This document shows positions 11,620 to 23,798 of a DNA stretch of 64,000 nucleotides, in pieces; positions within the stretch are counted from its first letter, which is position 1; every line of letters begins with the position of its first letter. The stretch is from NCBI GenBank assembly GCA_012932865.1, contig SAXG01000026.1, forward strand, positions 434,001 to 498,000, in the 5' to 3' direction. A program made the position numbers and the translations under genes. Origin of the DNA: Amylostereum areolatum (taxonomy: Eukaryota; Basidiomycota; Agaricomycetes; Russulales; Stereaceae). The notes under the pieces are model-generated. The model was not told the origin of the DNA, ran no database searches, and saw nothing but the letters and a program-made list of their open reading frames with translations.

Positions 11620-12742
11620 ATATTACAAGTCAGACGAGGACCACTGGTCCTGGACAAATGGTGATCTGTGGCGACAATACTCATGGGAAGCACATAAACG
11701 CAATATCGCCCCTCCTCACCTCCGATCATAGAAGATATGTATCGTGTATCTGCATGACTTTACCTGTGCTTCAATTCGAGTCTCCGTCGTGCAAGACTGT
11801 CCGACATCCCGGCGCTTTGACCCCTTCCTTCTCGCCCCCCCTAACGTCGCCCACTTACAACCGCACATCCCTCGGTGGCTATAGCTCGAATCAGGATCCA
11901 GCTCCGTTCTTCAACTTCGCCTTGTCGTTCTCAGCATCACGCCGATCTCAGATAACTATGCCCGCACTTGAAATTTGCCATCAGCAATCCCTTCTCTGCG
12001 AGCCTTCTTCATACCTTTCGTGGCACCCCACACCCTGATCCGGATTTCGGAGGACCGCCTCCCCCCACTTTGCTAAGTTTACTTATCCATCTCTCGCCTA
12101 CGTCCGCCCATCATGTACCCGATCCTCTCGGATTGAGACCTCACAACCGAATGGCAACAGAAACCTTCCATGCAGCAAAACATTTGTATCCCTGTCCCTC
12201 GCCGCGAGTGATCAGCGCTCAGCGCCAGCCTGTAAGTAGCTTTGGACCGCGGCTTCTCTGGAACTTGAGATGCTGACATCTGCGGAGCGATCGAACTCGC
12301 CCGCCGACGGGAAAACGTGTTGCATACATACTATCAGGGTTGTGCGAGTTTACTGCTCTCCGAGACCAACTTAATCTCTGATATGCTCTGATTCGCCCTT
12401 CGTTGTAGCTGAGCGCTGAGCGCTGAGCCCCTATAATCACCCACGTAAGATGTTTATCCCTCTACGTTATGTATTTCCTGCCGAAGTCGTAAGAGATTAC
12501 ATGTTGCAGCTATGAGTGATACCGTTTAAGTAAGTTGAACAGGGTCACGTGATCCCGACGCTAAATCGGAACCTGTTCCCAGTGTTCACTCTTGTTTCTT
12601 ACCACCACCTCTATCGCAGGTCACATACCCTATCCATAGGTTCGTCCGCCCGCCGTCTCGCTGTGGCTTCGCTGACATTTTCCCGTCTAGTCTTTTTCAC
12701 ATTTCTATACCTCACACTCTTTACGAATTCCAAGACCTTGCC
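11620..12742. other. Intergenic region
   Basis: No coding sequence is supported. It holds a 14-bp inverted repeat (12212-12225 and 12413-12426) and a perfect TCACGTGA octamer at 12545-12552, about 190 bp before the next gene's start. Confidence 0.5.
12212..12426. repeat. 14-bp inverted repeat built from a GAGCGCT heptamer
   Basis: TCAGCGCTCAGCGC at 12212-12225 is matched perfectly in reverse complement at 12413-12426, where GAGCGCT occurs in tandem. The arms are 187 bp apart. No target duplication or coding sequence was seen between them. Confidence 0.6.
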
Positions 12743-14990
12743 ATGCCTCGACGCAGTTCTACATCCCGCCGTGCCCACTCAACCTCCAGCCCTAAACGTT
12801 CCAACAAGCCCTACGACTCGCATAACAGGCGCTCAGAATCTCCCTCCCCCCTCTCGGCTGCTTCTCCTTGGTCCTCCGACTCGGCGGGCTACAGCTCTCA
12901 CAGCGACTCAGACGGCTCCTTCACCGCCGACTTCACGTTCCCGTCCTCCGAACCTCGTTGCGTTCCAGGGCCCGAACCCCGCCAACCCCGCGTCTTCGAT
13001 ATCCCGCCAAATGCCCCTATTCCGCCGTACCCTACACCCGCCGATGTTCCTGGCTGCCCCTCCTACATCGACTACAAGGCCCTCGAAGCAGACTACCTTG
13101 CCAAGATGACTCCGACCAAACTATCCAAGGCTTTGGTGTCCACCGAGACACTCGTCTGCGTCGCTGATCATCTCCGGAATCCCTACCCGCTTGCCTACAC
13201 CCCTCAATTCCGCTTCTGGGTCCGTAAGATGTTCTCCATGGGCCACGAGCAGACTCAGTTTGATCTCCCAGCGGTTGACCTGGACGGCGAATGTCTTCCG
13301 ATAGTCATACACGATGGCCGCCCCGTCGCGGTCAAAGAGCAACTTTACGAGATCTTGTGCCACTGTCATCTATTAACTGGACACGCCGGACGCGACAGGA
13401 CATCTGCGACGGTCTGGGCACGGTACTCCTGGATCCCGAAGGAGCTCATCGCGCGATTTGTACGCGCGTGTCCGACGTGCACAACCAAGAGAAGCGGAAA
13501 ATCCCCCGACCTTGCGTCTCCCGAATGTGTCCAGTACTGGACAAGCCCCCCGGACACTGGTGCGGCAACTAGCTCTAGGGTTTTTGTGTCTGGTGCCGCT
13601 GTGGATGAAGGATCCGTCAAAGAGGAGCCGATGGACTTGGACCTCCCTTCCCCGGCCTGTTACCACGATCGACCCCATAATGACCTCACGCTGGCGAACC
13701 CTTCCAACGGCTCTCCTCAAATCGATGTCTCCGCCCCTTCCGACGCCTCTTTCTCGCCCGACCTTGATTTCCTCAGCATCTGCCTCTCGCCCGACCTTAG
13801 CCCTGGTCCTCCGGACTCGCCACTCAGCGCCACCTCCTCAGGCTTCCCCTCTCCGCTTTTCCCTGGTGCATTCGACCCGAACCCCGCCGACATGGGCAAC
13901 CCTTTCTTTATGGGAAGCTTGCCGATGGTGCGAGAGGTCTCGCTATACGACGGCATGCCCAACGGCTGGGAAGTCTCATCCGACGTACGACGGCGCCACC
14001 TTACGCGCATGGCCGACATCGCAGAAGCGCCTGCCCCGCCCCGCCCTCCAGCGGCCCGAAATCCCAGTGTCGCTCCCCAAGCTTCGAAACATGCACAGTG
14101 CGGGCGATATTCGCCCTCCCGCGCGCCACACGCGCAACCGGCTCCCGCCCATTTCCCGCCTCCTCTCCGCCGGGAACACGCCCACGTTTGCCTCGCCTGA
14201 GGACGACGCGGTGAAGCAGGGCGCCTTTGCGGCGATGATCGACCCTGCGCTGCTTCCGCGCATACCCCCGCCGGCCTTAACGCACACAGGCCAGGAGGAC
14301 AATGAGCTCGCTCCCGGGCTTCTGCTGGACGTACTGGGGCTCACTCGCACTCGCAGTCCTGCGCCTCCTTCCCGGATGTCCTTCGCGGATCGTCGACAGG
14401 CTGCAGACGCGGCGCGTGCAGATGCGATCGGTGGCAAGCGTCGTGTGGCGCGGCCTGTCGCTCTACGCGTTACAACCGACTCTCTTCGTGTACCCTCCGT
14501 CAGCCCCTCCAGCAGGAACTCCTCTTCCGTTTCCGACCCGCCTACGTCCGCGTACTCCATTTTTTCCCCTAGCCTTTCATCTTCCATCTCCTCCGGACCT
14601 TCTACAGTGACATACCTTTCTTCCGCTCGCGCTTCGACCCTCACTTGTCCATCTTCATCCAACACATCACCTCTCTCGCCCCTCTCGCCCTCGTCCATTC
14701 CCGTTCTTTCGCCAACGACCGTCTCTCCTGCTTCCCCTTTCTCCGCCTTGGAATGGCGCCAACTTCTTACGCCAGTCATGGGTTCCGGCGTCGACGAGGA
14801 GCGCGGGGTGTACGGGTGGAAGCCCGATCCGGAGCCGGATGTGACGGAGGAGTGGCTGAACATGGAGCTGATCGAACAGGAGGAGGCGTGCGAGGAGACG
14901 AAGACGAAGATGCGGGGGATGGAGATGGAGATGGGACGGGGTGGTGTTGGCGGGTGGGTGTGCGAGAACGTTGGCGAGGTGGTGATTTAG
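12743..14990 (+). CDS. Protein with integrase-type H2C2 zinc finger, NOL4-like conserved region
   Basis: Two exons, 12743-13984 and 14025-14990, give about 735 aa. The frame change near 14000 fits a 40-nt intron (GTACGA...CGCAG); a donor at 13928 would also work. The N-terminus is Ser/Arg-rich. A conserved block at about residues 120-260 holds FRFWVRKMFSM, then HCHLLTGH followed 28 residues later by CPTC, the spacing of an HHCC integrase zinc finger. From memory, this block resembles the conserved region of animal NOL4/NOL4L, with an FxFWVK motif, an HAGxxRT segment and a C-x2-C end. The rest is Pro/Ser-rich and probably disordered. There is no RT or integrase core nearby, so it looks like a host gene. 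The function is unknown; a nuclear role is inference. Confidence 0.7.
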
Positions 14991-15757
14991 TCTTGGAAGT
15001 TGGCGTGGCTGTTGGACGCTGGCGTTTGTTTGCCTCGGATTTGTCCTTTTCTGCCTGGCCTGCGCCGAGCTTGTACGATATGTCTTACTTCCGTTTTACT
15101 CTTGCGTACTGTACGTTGCGTTACGACTGTAATGAACCACGATCCTTTTACGAACTCCAGCGTTGCGATGGGTTTGGCTTGCGCCATTGGTCCAAGAATT
15201 CCCTAGAGTCACTCACAGCCTCGACGACAAGGTGAATGCCCCTTTGGAACCCTTTTGTGTCGTCGGCCCATCCTGGAAAGACGTAAGGAAAGGTGTTGTA
15301 AGACGGCTACTTACGTGGGGGACTGGGAAGAGGGGAGGCACGTGATCGCGGTAATTCTGCCGGCGCTTCGGCTAAAGCGAGCGGCTGCGCTCGCCTGCCT
15401 TTTGTTCGAAGGACAATGAGGCCCATTTCCACTCACCGCCTCTTTTTATTGTGACCCACAGGGACAATGAACAATTCCTCGTCTTCCGTTTCCAAGCCGC
15501 CCTTGGCCACCGCCCGGCTTTATAAAAGGTTCCATCCGTTCCCAACAAGCTCTCCATTCCGCCCCGCTTCTCGTCCTTCACGGTCCTCCCTCCTCGTCTC
15601 CTCGTCTCCTCTTTCTCTCCCTCTACGTCGCCCGGTGCCGACGACAGCACATCTTCTATTCAACGCCCCCGCGCCAGTCACGGTCTTCAAGTCAAGTCTA
15701 GTCTAGGACCCTTATCATCCCCAGACCTAATTCTCAACTCTCTGCATCGCCATCAAA
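14991..15757. other. Intergenic region and promoter of the membrane-protein gene
   Basis: No gene is seen. A TATA box, TATAAAA, lies at 15521-15527, about 230 bp before the downstream ATG and followed by a CT-rich stretch typical of strong fungal promoters. A CACGTGA motif lies at 15339-15345. Confidence 0.55.
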
Positions 15758-16825
15758 ATGCTTCCTCTCCGCTCTTGTGCGTTTTGCATTTTTTTCTTGC
15801 ATAATTGTCTGTGGTCGGCGATTCTCATGTCCACCCCGCCCCTGTAGACGTGTTCATTGGCCTTAACGCCGTCCGCGCCCTGTCCATCATCGGCTGTCTC
15901 CTTGTTTTCTCGAGCTCCATCGTCACGCTCGTGCACGACATCCAAGCCGTCAACCACTTCGTCGAAGCTGGAAAGACCGGGAACGGCCTCTCCAATTCAA
16001 CGGACACGAGCATGTTCGACCAGGAATACGTCCCGTGCGTCGACGGCTTGTGTTTTGAAGCGTCCCACATCTCTCTGACGCTTCTTTTTGTTTTAGTGGC
16101 AGCACCGTGCCCAACCAACCCGCAGGCGCCGCGTTCGCCGTCATCAACCGCGTCCTCATCATCTTCCAGGTCATCGTCCTCATCTTCTCCGAGCTCGGCT
16201 GGCCGCAAGCCTTCTTCGACCGCTTCTTCCCCGTCCTCGGTTCCGACTTCGGTCTCGGTGCGCTCGGTATCATGCAGGCCCTGTACGTTGCACTCCTCTT
16301 ACCCATCCCCTGCCCTTCGTCTTCGTAATTGCCTTACTTACGCGATCGCATCCTTAGCCTGGGCTCGGCGATCCTCTCGCACCACGTTGACGATTTCTCG
16401 CTCGTGTCCGCGTTCTTCCTCGCGAGTATCGGATGCTTGAACATGCTCCTCGGCCTCATCTTCCGCCACCACGCCAAGCCGAAGCGCTCCATCAGCTCCT
16501 GGCGCGAGCAGGCGAAGGGTGTCCTCCCGCCCGGCGTGACCACCGCCGCGTCCGCAGCCTCTTCGCTTTCCTCGCGCGTCTTCAACGCCAAGGTGCGCTT
16601 TCCTCTCCTTTCTTTGCTTTCACACGATGTGCTGAGTTGCTTGCATTGCAGCATGCGGAGGAGAAGCCCGACGAGGGCCAGCGTTGGGCAGGCTACGGCT
16701 TCGGCCGTCAGGGAGAGAAGAAAGCCGGGTTGAAGGGATTCCTCATCTCGAAACCCCTCGAGAGCCTCCCGCGGTACGCGCCGAGTCGTCCCACCGGTGC
16801 GCGCGCCAGCTCGCCGCCGGTCTAA
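15758..16825 (+). CDS. Four-helix membrane protein of unknown function
   Basis: Five exons (15758-15776, 15848-16034, 16097-16282, 16358-16592, 16652-16825) give 266 aa with all joins in phase. Exon 1 is 19 nt. Four hydrophobic helices are visible: ALSIIGCLLVFSSSIVTLV, VLIIFQVIVLIF, then LGALGIMQALLGSAI and FSLVSAFFLASIGCLNMLLG. A loop carries the conserved-looking LGWPQAFFDRFFPVLGSDF. The C-terminal 70 residues are charged and probably cytosolic (EEKPDEGQRWAGYGFG). I do not recognise a named family; the well-conserved loop and clean gene structure suggest a widespread fungal protein. The upstream TATA box and pyrimidine-rich leader suggest strong expression. Confidence 0.82.
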
Positions 16826-18163
16826 AGGCAGCTTTGCGCCCAACTGGTCTAGCCAACGCTCGCGTTCACTTCCCCGTCACGCTCCACTTCCCATGTTCCA
16901 CCTTCAAAGCCTCGAACGTCAGTCTCAGCCAGTCTCGGCGCCGTTGGGCCTTCGCATGACCATCCTGCCAATTGTATGCTGATAGCCCTCCGCCCGAGCC
17001 CTTTCTTCCCCCAATCACCACGCTCCGACCCTTTCCGACGCGCCCTATCGCCCTCACGCTCCACGCCCTCACGGCACGACGCTCGTTTGCAGGACAAACA
17101 CGACCTAACCCCCGGCTCAGGGATTTGCGGCATCGCGCGGACACTTAGCGGACACTCATTTTCACGTTGTATCTTCTTGTAGCTTTACACGCCTGGGGCA
17201 ATCACGCCCGTTTGTAGCGCTAGCTCGCCGGTTCCTAGGACCTTTCTTCCGTCCGTCCCTTGCTGTACATATTTTACTCCTTCACCGATTTTTACGGTGC
17301 GGTAATCGAGTATTGCGCGTAATGCGCCCTCATTTTTCAACGCGTTTTTGAAAGGTTGTTAGGCGTTTCGGCCCGCGGAGATGTGTTGAATGAGTCGACG
17401 TTGGCGAGTTTGAGGTGAGAGTCAGATCTTCAAACTTGGCGCTACAACGCTGACTCGTTCTGCGAGGCTTTGCTCTGATCCTCGCGAGGTGCAAGCGTTC
17501 TCAGCTGTCGGCTTGCCGTCGTCCGATGTTTCCGATTCGTTAGAAACCGTCTTGCTGTGCAACCGACTTGGGTTTCGGCATCAGTCAGCACAGAACTGCC
17601 CCTCGTCACTCGTGAAACTGGACGGATCCTATTGCACGCCGATCCAGACCGTGCTCGGGTCGATCTACATATCGGCGCATACATGCACGGGAGAATCGGA
17701 TTGGAGGGAAGGGGAAAGGCACGGTAGGTTGGGACGCGCGTCCGGAAGCCGAGGGGGCGATGGCGAGAGGCCGAAGGAGGTGGAATGGGCGTTGGCGGTC
17801 GATAGTAATGTTGGATGATATGTATGGAGCTCCGAAGGTGCAGGAGCGCACGACGTCGATGACGCACGTTGTTCGGCGACGGACCATATTCTCTTGAATA
17901 TGTTGGAATCTCTGGATCGCGGTGGACGAACGGATGGCGAAGAGGGTGAGGGCGAAGAGCGATGGGGAACGGCCTCGAGTGTGGCTGGACGGCGAGGGAC
18001 TGGGCGGGCGGAGGAGGGGATGGATACGCCCAGAACGGGATGACGGATGACGACCCGGCCAGCGGATCGGAGTTGCGATTATCGCGTATATAAATCCCCT
18101 CGGTCGCCCCTTCGCAATCCATCCCTCATCCTCACCTTCATCCACCACATTCCCCTCTCCAAA
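16826..18163. other. Intergenic region and gpd promoter
   Basis: No gene is supported, although long frames are open on both strands. A TATA box, TATATAAA, lies at 18087-18094, 70 bp before the GAPDH start codon, followed by a pyrimidine-rich leader. This matches the strong promoters of basidiomycete gpd genes. Confidence 0.6.
18087..18094 (+). promoter_or_regulatory. TATA box of the GAPDH gene
   Basis: TATATAAA lies 70 bp upstream of the ATG at 18164, with a CT-rich run between the two. Confidence 0.7.
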
Positions 18164-19707
<1,544 letters not shown>

Positions 19708-20071
19708 GCTCTGGACGGCAGTCGGTACGATACTACGGCATATAGACAGCTCAGAAGGTTTCTTTTCTTCTATCCTTTGTAGCATTTGGGGGCGTTGTAA
19801 CGAGAACGAAGCAAATCAAATTTCTGTACTACATACTCGATGATTTTCTGCTGGACTCGATACTGAGCGTAAGTTTGAGCGATGCAGATTTTGATTGCAC
19901 GTCTTGCGTCAGGCCCGTCGCCACACCGGGACCAAACATGCGTAAATATTGTATGAGCAGTGAGCGCGTCTGGGCCCCACCAGTCCTATACGCCTACACC
20001 AGTCCATTCGACGTCCTCTCTTCCACACACTTCTCGTCGGTAACGACGTTCTTGATCTCTCCACGCAAAAC
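19708..20071. other. Intergenic region
   Basis: GAPDH 3' flank and promoter of the WD40 gene. No further gene is seen. Confidence 0.6.
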
Positions 20072-21684
20072 ATGGCAACGACCGCCGGACTTCCCCCTCT
20101 GGATTCCTTGCTCAAAGCCAACACAAAACGCACATACAGTGTCTTCGCGTCATGTCCTGACGAGGGGATGAAGGAGGAGGAGAAAAGGTGCGCCAAGAAA
20201 GAAATCATGTAGCTTCGTGGACGCTTACGGCTCTCAGTGCGCGATTGCGGCTGGCCGTGAAGATCAACGACGAGTACAAGCATTACAAGCAACTCCCCAA
20301 CGCGCTCCTCGCCCAGCAAGGCCCCGTTGGACCAGCGCGTCCCGGCCCAGCACGGAAAGCGATCACAGCTGGTCCCTCAACGGGCCCGTCGCCGTCATCC
20401 GACACGAGCCGAATGATTGCCACCATCGACACCACGCCTCAACAAACCCCCTCCAGTTTCGCGAACTCCTCCAAACTCTCCGAAGCACTCACGCTCCACA
20501 AAACGACCCGGACGGTAAAACCGACATACCATCCTCCGTGGAAGCTCGTGCGCGTCATTTCGGGGCATCTGGGATGGGTGCGGAGCGTGGCCGTCGAGCC
20601 GGGGAACAAGTGGTTCGCGACGGGTGCGGGGGACCGCGTCATCAAAATATGGGATTTGGCGTCGGGGGAGCTCAAGTTGTCGCTCACGGGGCATATCTCG
20701 ACCGTGCGCGGGCTGGCGGTATCGCCTCGGCATCCGTACTTGTTTTCATGTGGGGAGGATAAGGTGCGTTGAGGATGTCCTTGCACCACAAACTTTGTGT
20801 CCTGACGACTTTGTGGACGGACAGATGGTCAAGTGTTGGGATTTGGAGGCCAACAAGGTCATTCGACACTACCACGGACATCTGTCGGGTGTTTATGCGC
20901 TCGACCTCCATCCCACCCTTGACGTCCTGGTCACTTGCGGTCGCGACGCGTCGGCGCGCGTTTGGGATATGCGGACAAAGGCGCAAATACACGTCTTGTC
21001 CGGGCACACCGGCACTGTCGCGGACGTCAAGTGCCAGGAGTCCGACCCCCAGGTTATCACCGGCAGCATGGATTCAACCGTGCGGTGAGCGTTGCATTCT
21101 TTCACCCACGGTCCGTCATACTCATGGGCGCACAAAGACTGTGGGACCTGGCCTGCGGGCAAGACGATGGTCACGCTCACCCACCACAAAAAGTCGGTGC
21201 GTGCGCTGGCGATCCACCCTACCGAATACTCGTTCGCGACGGGCTCGGCGGGCGGGAACAATATCAAGAAGTGGAAGTGCCCCGAGGGCGCGTTCGTTTT
21301 CAACTTCAGCGGCCACAACGCGATCATCAACACTATGTCCGTCAACGCGGAGGGCGTGTTCTTCACGGGCGGTAAGCGCGCCTCGTCGTGTCTTGCGGAT
21401 GGACCCCGGCTGATCGTGCGCACAGGGGACAACGGCTCGCTGACGTTCTGGGACTACAACACCGGCACGCCGTTCCAGAATATGGACGACATCCCCCAGC
21501 CGGGGTCGCTCGAAGCCGAGGCGGGCGTGTTTTGCTCGACGTTCGACATGACGGGTACACGGCTGATCACCGGGGGGGCGGACAAAACGATCAAGGTAAG
21601 GTTTTCGTTGCGTCTGAGTCGCGACCTTTATTTCTGACGCATGTTTTTTCCCCTCCCAAGGTGTACGCGGAGCAGACGCAGTGA
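20072..21684 (+). CDS. prp46: Pre-mRNA splicing factor Prp46/PLRG1 (WD40), with apparent frameshift
   Basis: A WD40 propeller of the Prp19/NineTeen complex, needed for spliceosome activation in the nucleus. Exons: 20072-20187, 20238-20763, 20825-21084, 21138-21371, 21426-21595 and 21661-21684, giving about 442 aa. Family hallmarks include [66 protein letters not shown] and [10 protein letters not shown]. Exon 4 begins LWDLA, then needs one base dropped (the T at 21154) to continue into [17 protein letters not shown]. Read literally, the protein would end at 21375 after about 78 foreign residues. All later exons are intact and in phase once that base is removed. A sequencing or assembly error is the simplest cause; a real recent mutation in an essential gene is less likely. 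Confidence 0.88.
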
Positions 21685-23798
21685 TTTGTGTTCTTTCTAA
21701 TTGTTGTATCGTATACATATTGTTTCAACTCTCTGCTACAACCGACGCATCCTTCTAGTGTCGACTGAGCGTAATCAGTAGTCCGTCATTGAGCGTCCCA
21801 AACACATCCTCTCAGTTGGCAACGCTTTCATACCGCGGCCGTATGACATCGCCTTGGGGAGCACGCGGGGCATATACCTCCAATAACGTCTCGCCGATGG
21901 AAATTTCCAGCCAGGCTTCTGGCGCAACTACCCATCGCGGGGGCCCCAGCATGGACATGCCTCGCGCGCGGTTGCTCGCTTCGTTGAATGAAAGTAAATC
22001 ACGTCAGTCGCCCTTCTTGTAGCATCGGATTTGAAGATCTGAGTAGCCAAGTATGTAGTCGTGTTGGTGCATGTCTCGACATACACATCCCGTACGAGTA
22101 CAAATTACTGAGAGCGGATGTCCCGAACGCTGAAGTGAACGTTAAGGCCTGTTCAGTTCAAGACGATATGTGTAGTAAACGGTATATATGCGACGTCCAC
22201 GCTAGTCACCGTCACCGATCATCCACTTCAACATACACGTGATCCCTCTCAACTTGTTGACAGGAATGTTCAAAATCCATCCTTTCTTCACTACTACACA
22301 CACCAACTACCTTTACTTCATGGACGCCGCTCCGCCCGTCCTGACTATGCCCATCGCCTCCTCGAGAACTTCAAGCGTCTCGAGGGCTACGCCGGCCTCC
22401 TTCAGGTCCGCGCGCGTACGTCACCTGCTACGCATCCTGCCGCACTTATTGATTGGGCCCCGCCGGTTTCTCACACAGCAAACCCGGGATGGTTGGCCCT
22501 GACGGGGAAATGCGAGGGGAAAGGGTTATGGAAAAGGAAAGGATTTCCAACTCGATTGCACAAAGGGGGAAAGGCTGTAATGCATCACATCGGAAATTAG
22601 CTTACATAACGTTAGCTTTATACATTTCTTGTCGTTCCTTGTGCACCGGAAGGGCTCCTGAGAGCGGGAAAAAGCCCGGAAAGGCTCAGTACGGTACAGC
22701 CTTGATTTTTGTGAATGATATGGGTGAAAAATAGGGCGTATAATGAGCTTTTTCGACTTTGGGCGCAGGCAGAACAGGCCCCCGGCGTATCCCCCAGCAA
22801 CTCCGATCCTAAATCGGCGATTTTGGGCCAATACGTACGCACGATTTTGCCCCTCTTCCGTGCGCATTAGGATTGGGGTTGCCCTTTCGAGACCAGTTCC
22901 GTGCGCATTACGGATCGGACATCGCTGGCGACTAAGGTCATTTTCGCCGCGGGCCGGCGTGAGGGGCCGACCCCGCCCGGGTATGTCGCCGTCAGGGACA
23001 GGTACTCATCATCTGGCCGTCTTTTGGGACTGATTTTTGCTCCGTTACCCCCTCATCGTAGTTATGGTCAACTCACAGCGGTGACTTCTTTCTCATTCTT
23101 CTGTACGGGTTTTACATATGACTCCATGCTAAGGAGCACTATTTGCCACAATGCACCATGACTTTGAACATGCGACTGGACAGTACCTTACCACACAGTT
23201 CGCCCACCGTTTCCTGGCACCTTGATACGATGAGGATGCTGGCGTTCACGATGCGGTTAGAAATCGGGCAAGCCTTCCAGTAGACCCTACATATTACTCT
23301 GGGCCAATACTTACTAGTCCATATTTACATCAACATGAACTTTCCTCTATCTACTATAATTATCACTGGTTCTGCAAGATTTGGGAGAGCGCTGCAGAAA
23401 CATGGAACCGAACCCAACGCGCCCCGACGTCGTCTCAGCGACTTCCCACTTGTCGAGGGCGGTTACCATCGTGCCGGCCGAGGGTCGGAACTTGAAGTCA
23501 GTGTGAGTTGTCCGATTCAGCGTGATTGTCAACAACCTATTTGTAACAAGAAGACGGAGTAGGTCTACATTTTTGAGGCGCGACGCGTTGTACTTGTGGG
23601 TGCGCCGGTTTCTTTCCCCAAGACACCCGCAAAATACACATGCACCTGCGCTATACTTGTCGCATACGCGCCAATCATCCCATCAGGTCTCACCACCACG
23701 AAGGTTGGCTTCTGCCCACGGCGCTGGACTTCGTACCCAGAGTACGCATGACCGGCGGTGTCCACGAAGGTATCGGACATGGACGTTGTCATCCGTGT
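21685..23798. other. Gene-poor stretch
   Basis: No supported gene. A short piece near 22330-22440 reads in one frame as a possible coding remnant but is too short to name. TTCCGTGCGCATTA occurs twice (22856-22869 and 22897-22910). Confidence 0.45.

Noticed and set aside
13976..14863. Minus-strand 295-codon frame
   Set aside because: It lies wholly opposite the second exon of the NOL4-like gene and is low-complexity Glu/Gly/Arg, as expected for the antisense of Ser/Pro coding DNA.
17442..18122. Long frames on both strands upstream of gpd
   Set aside because: No recognisable motif. Position and TATA box mark the gpd promoter, and GC-rich DNA leaves frames open by chance.
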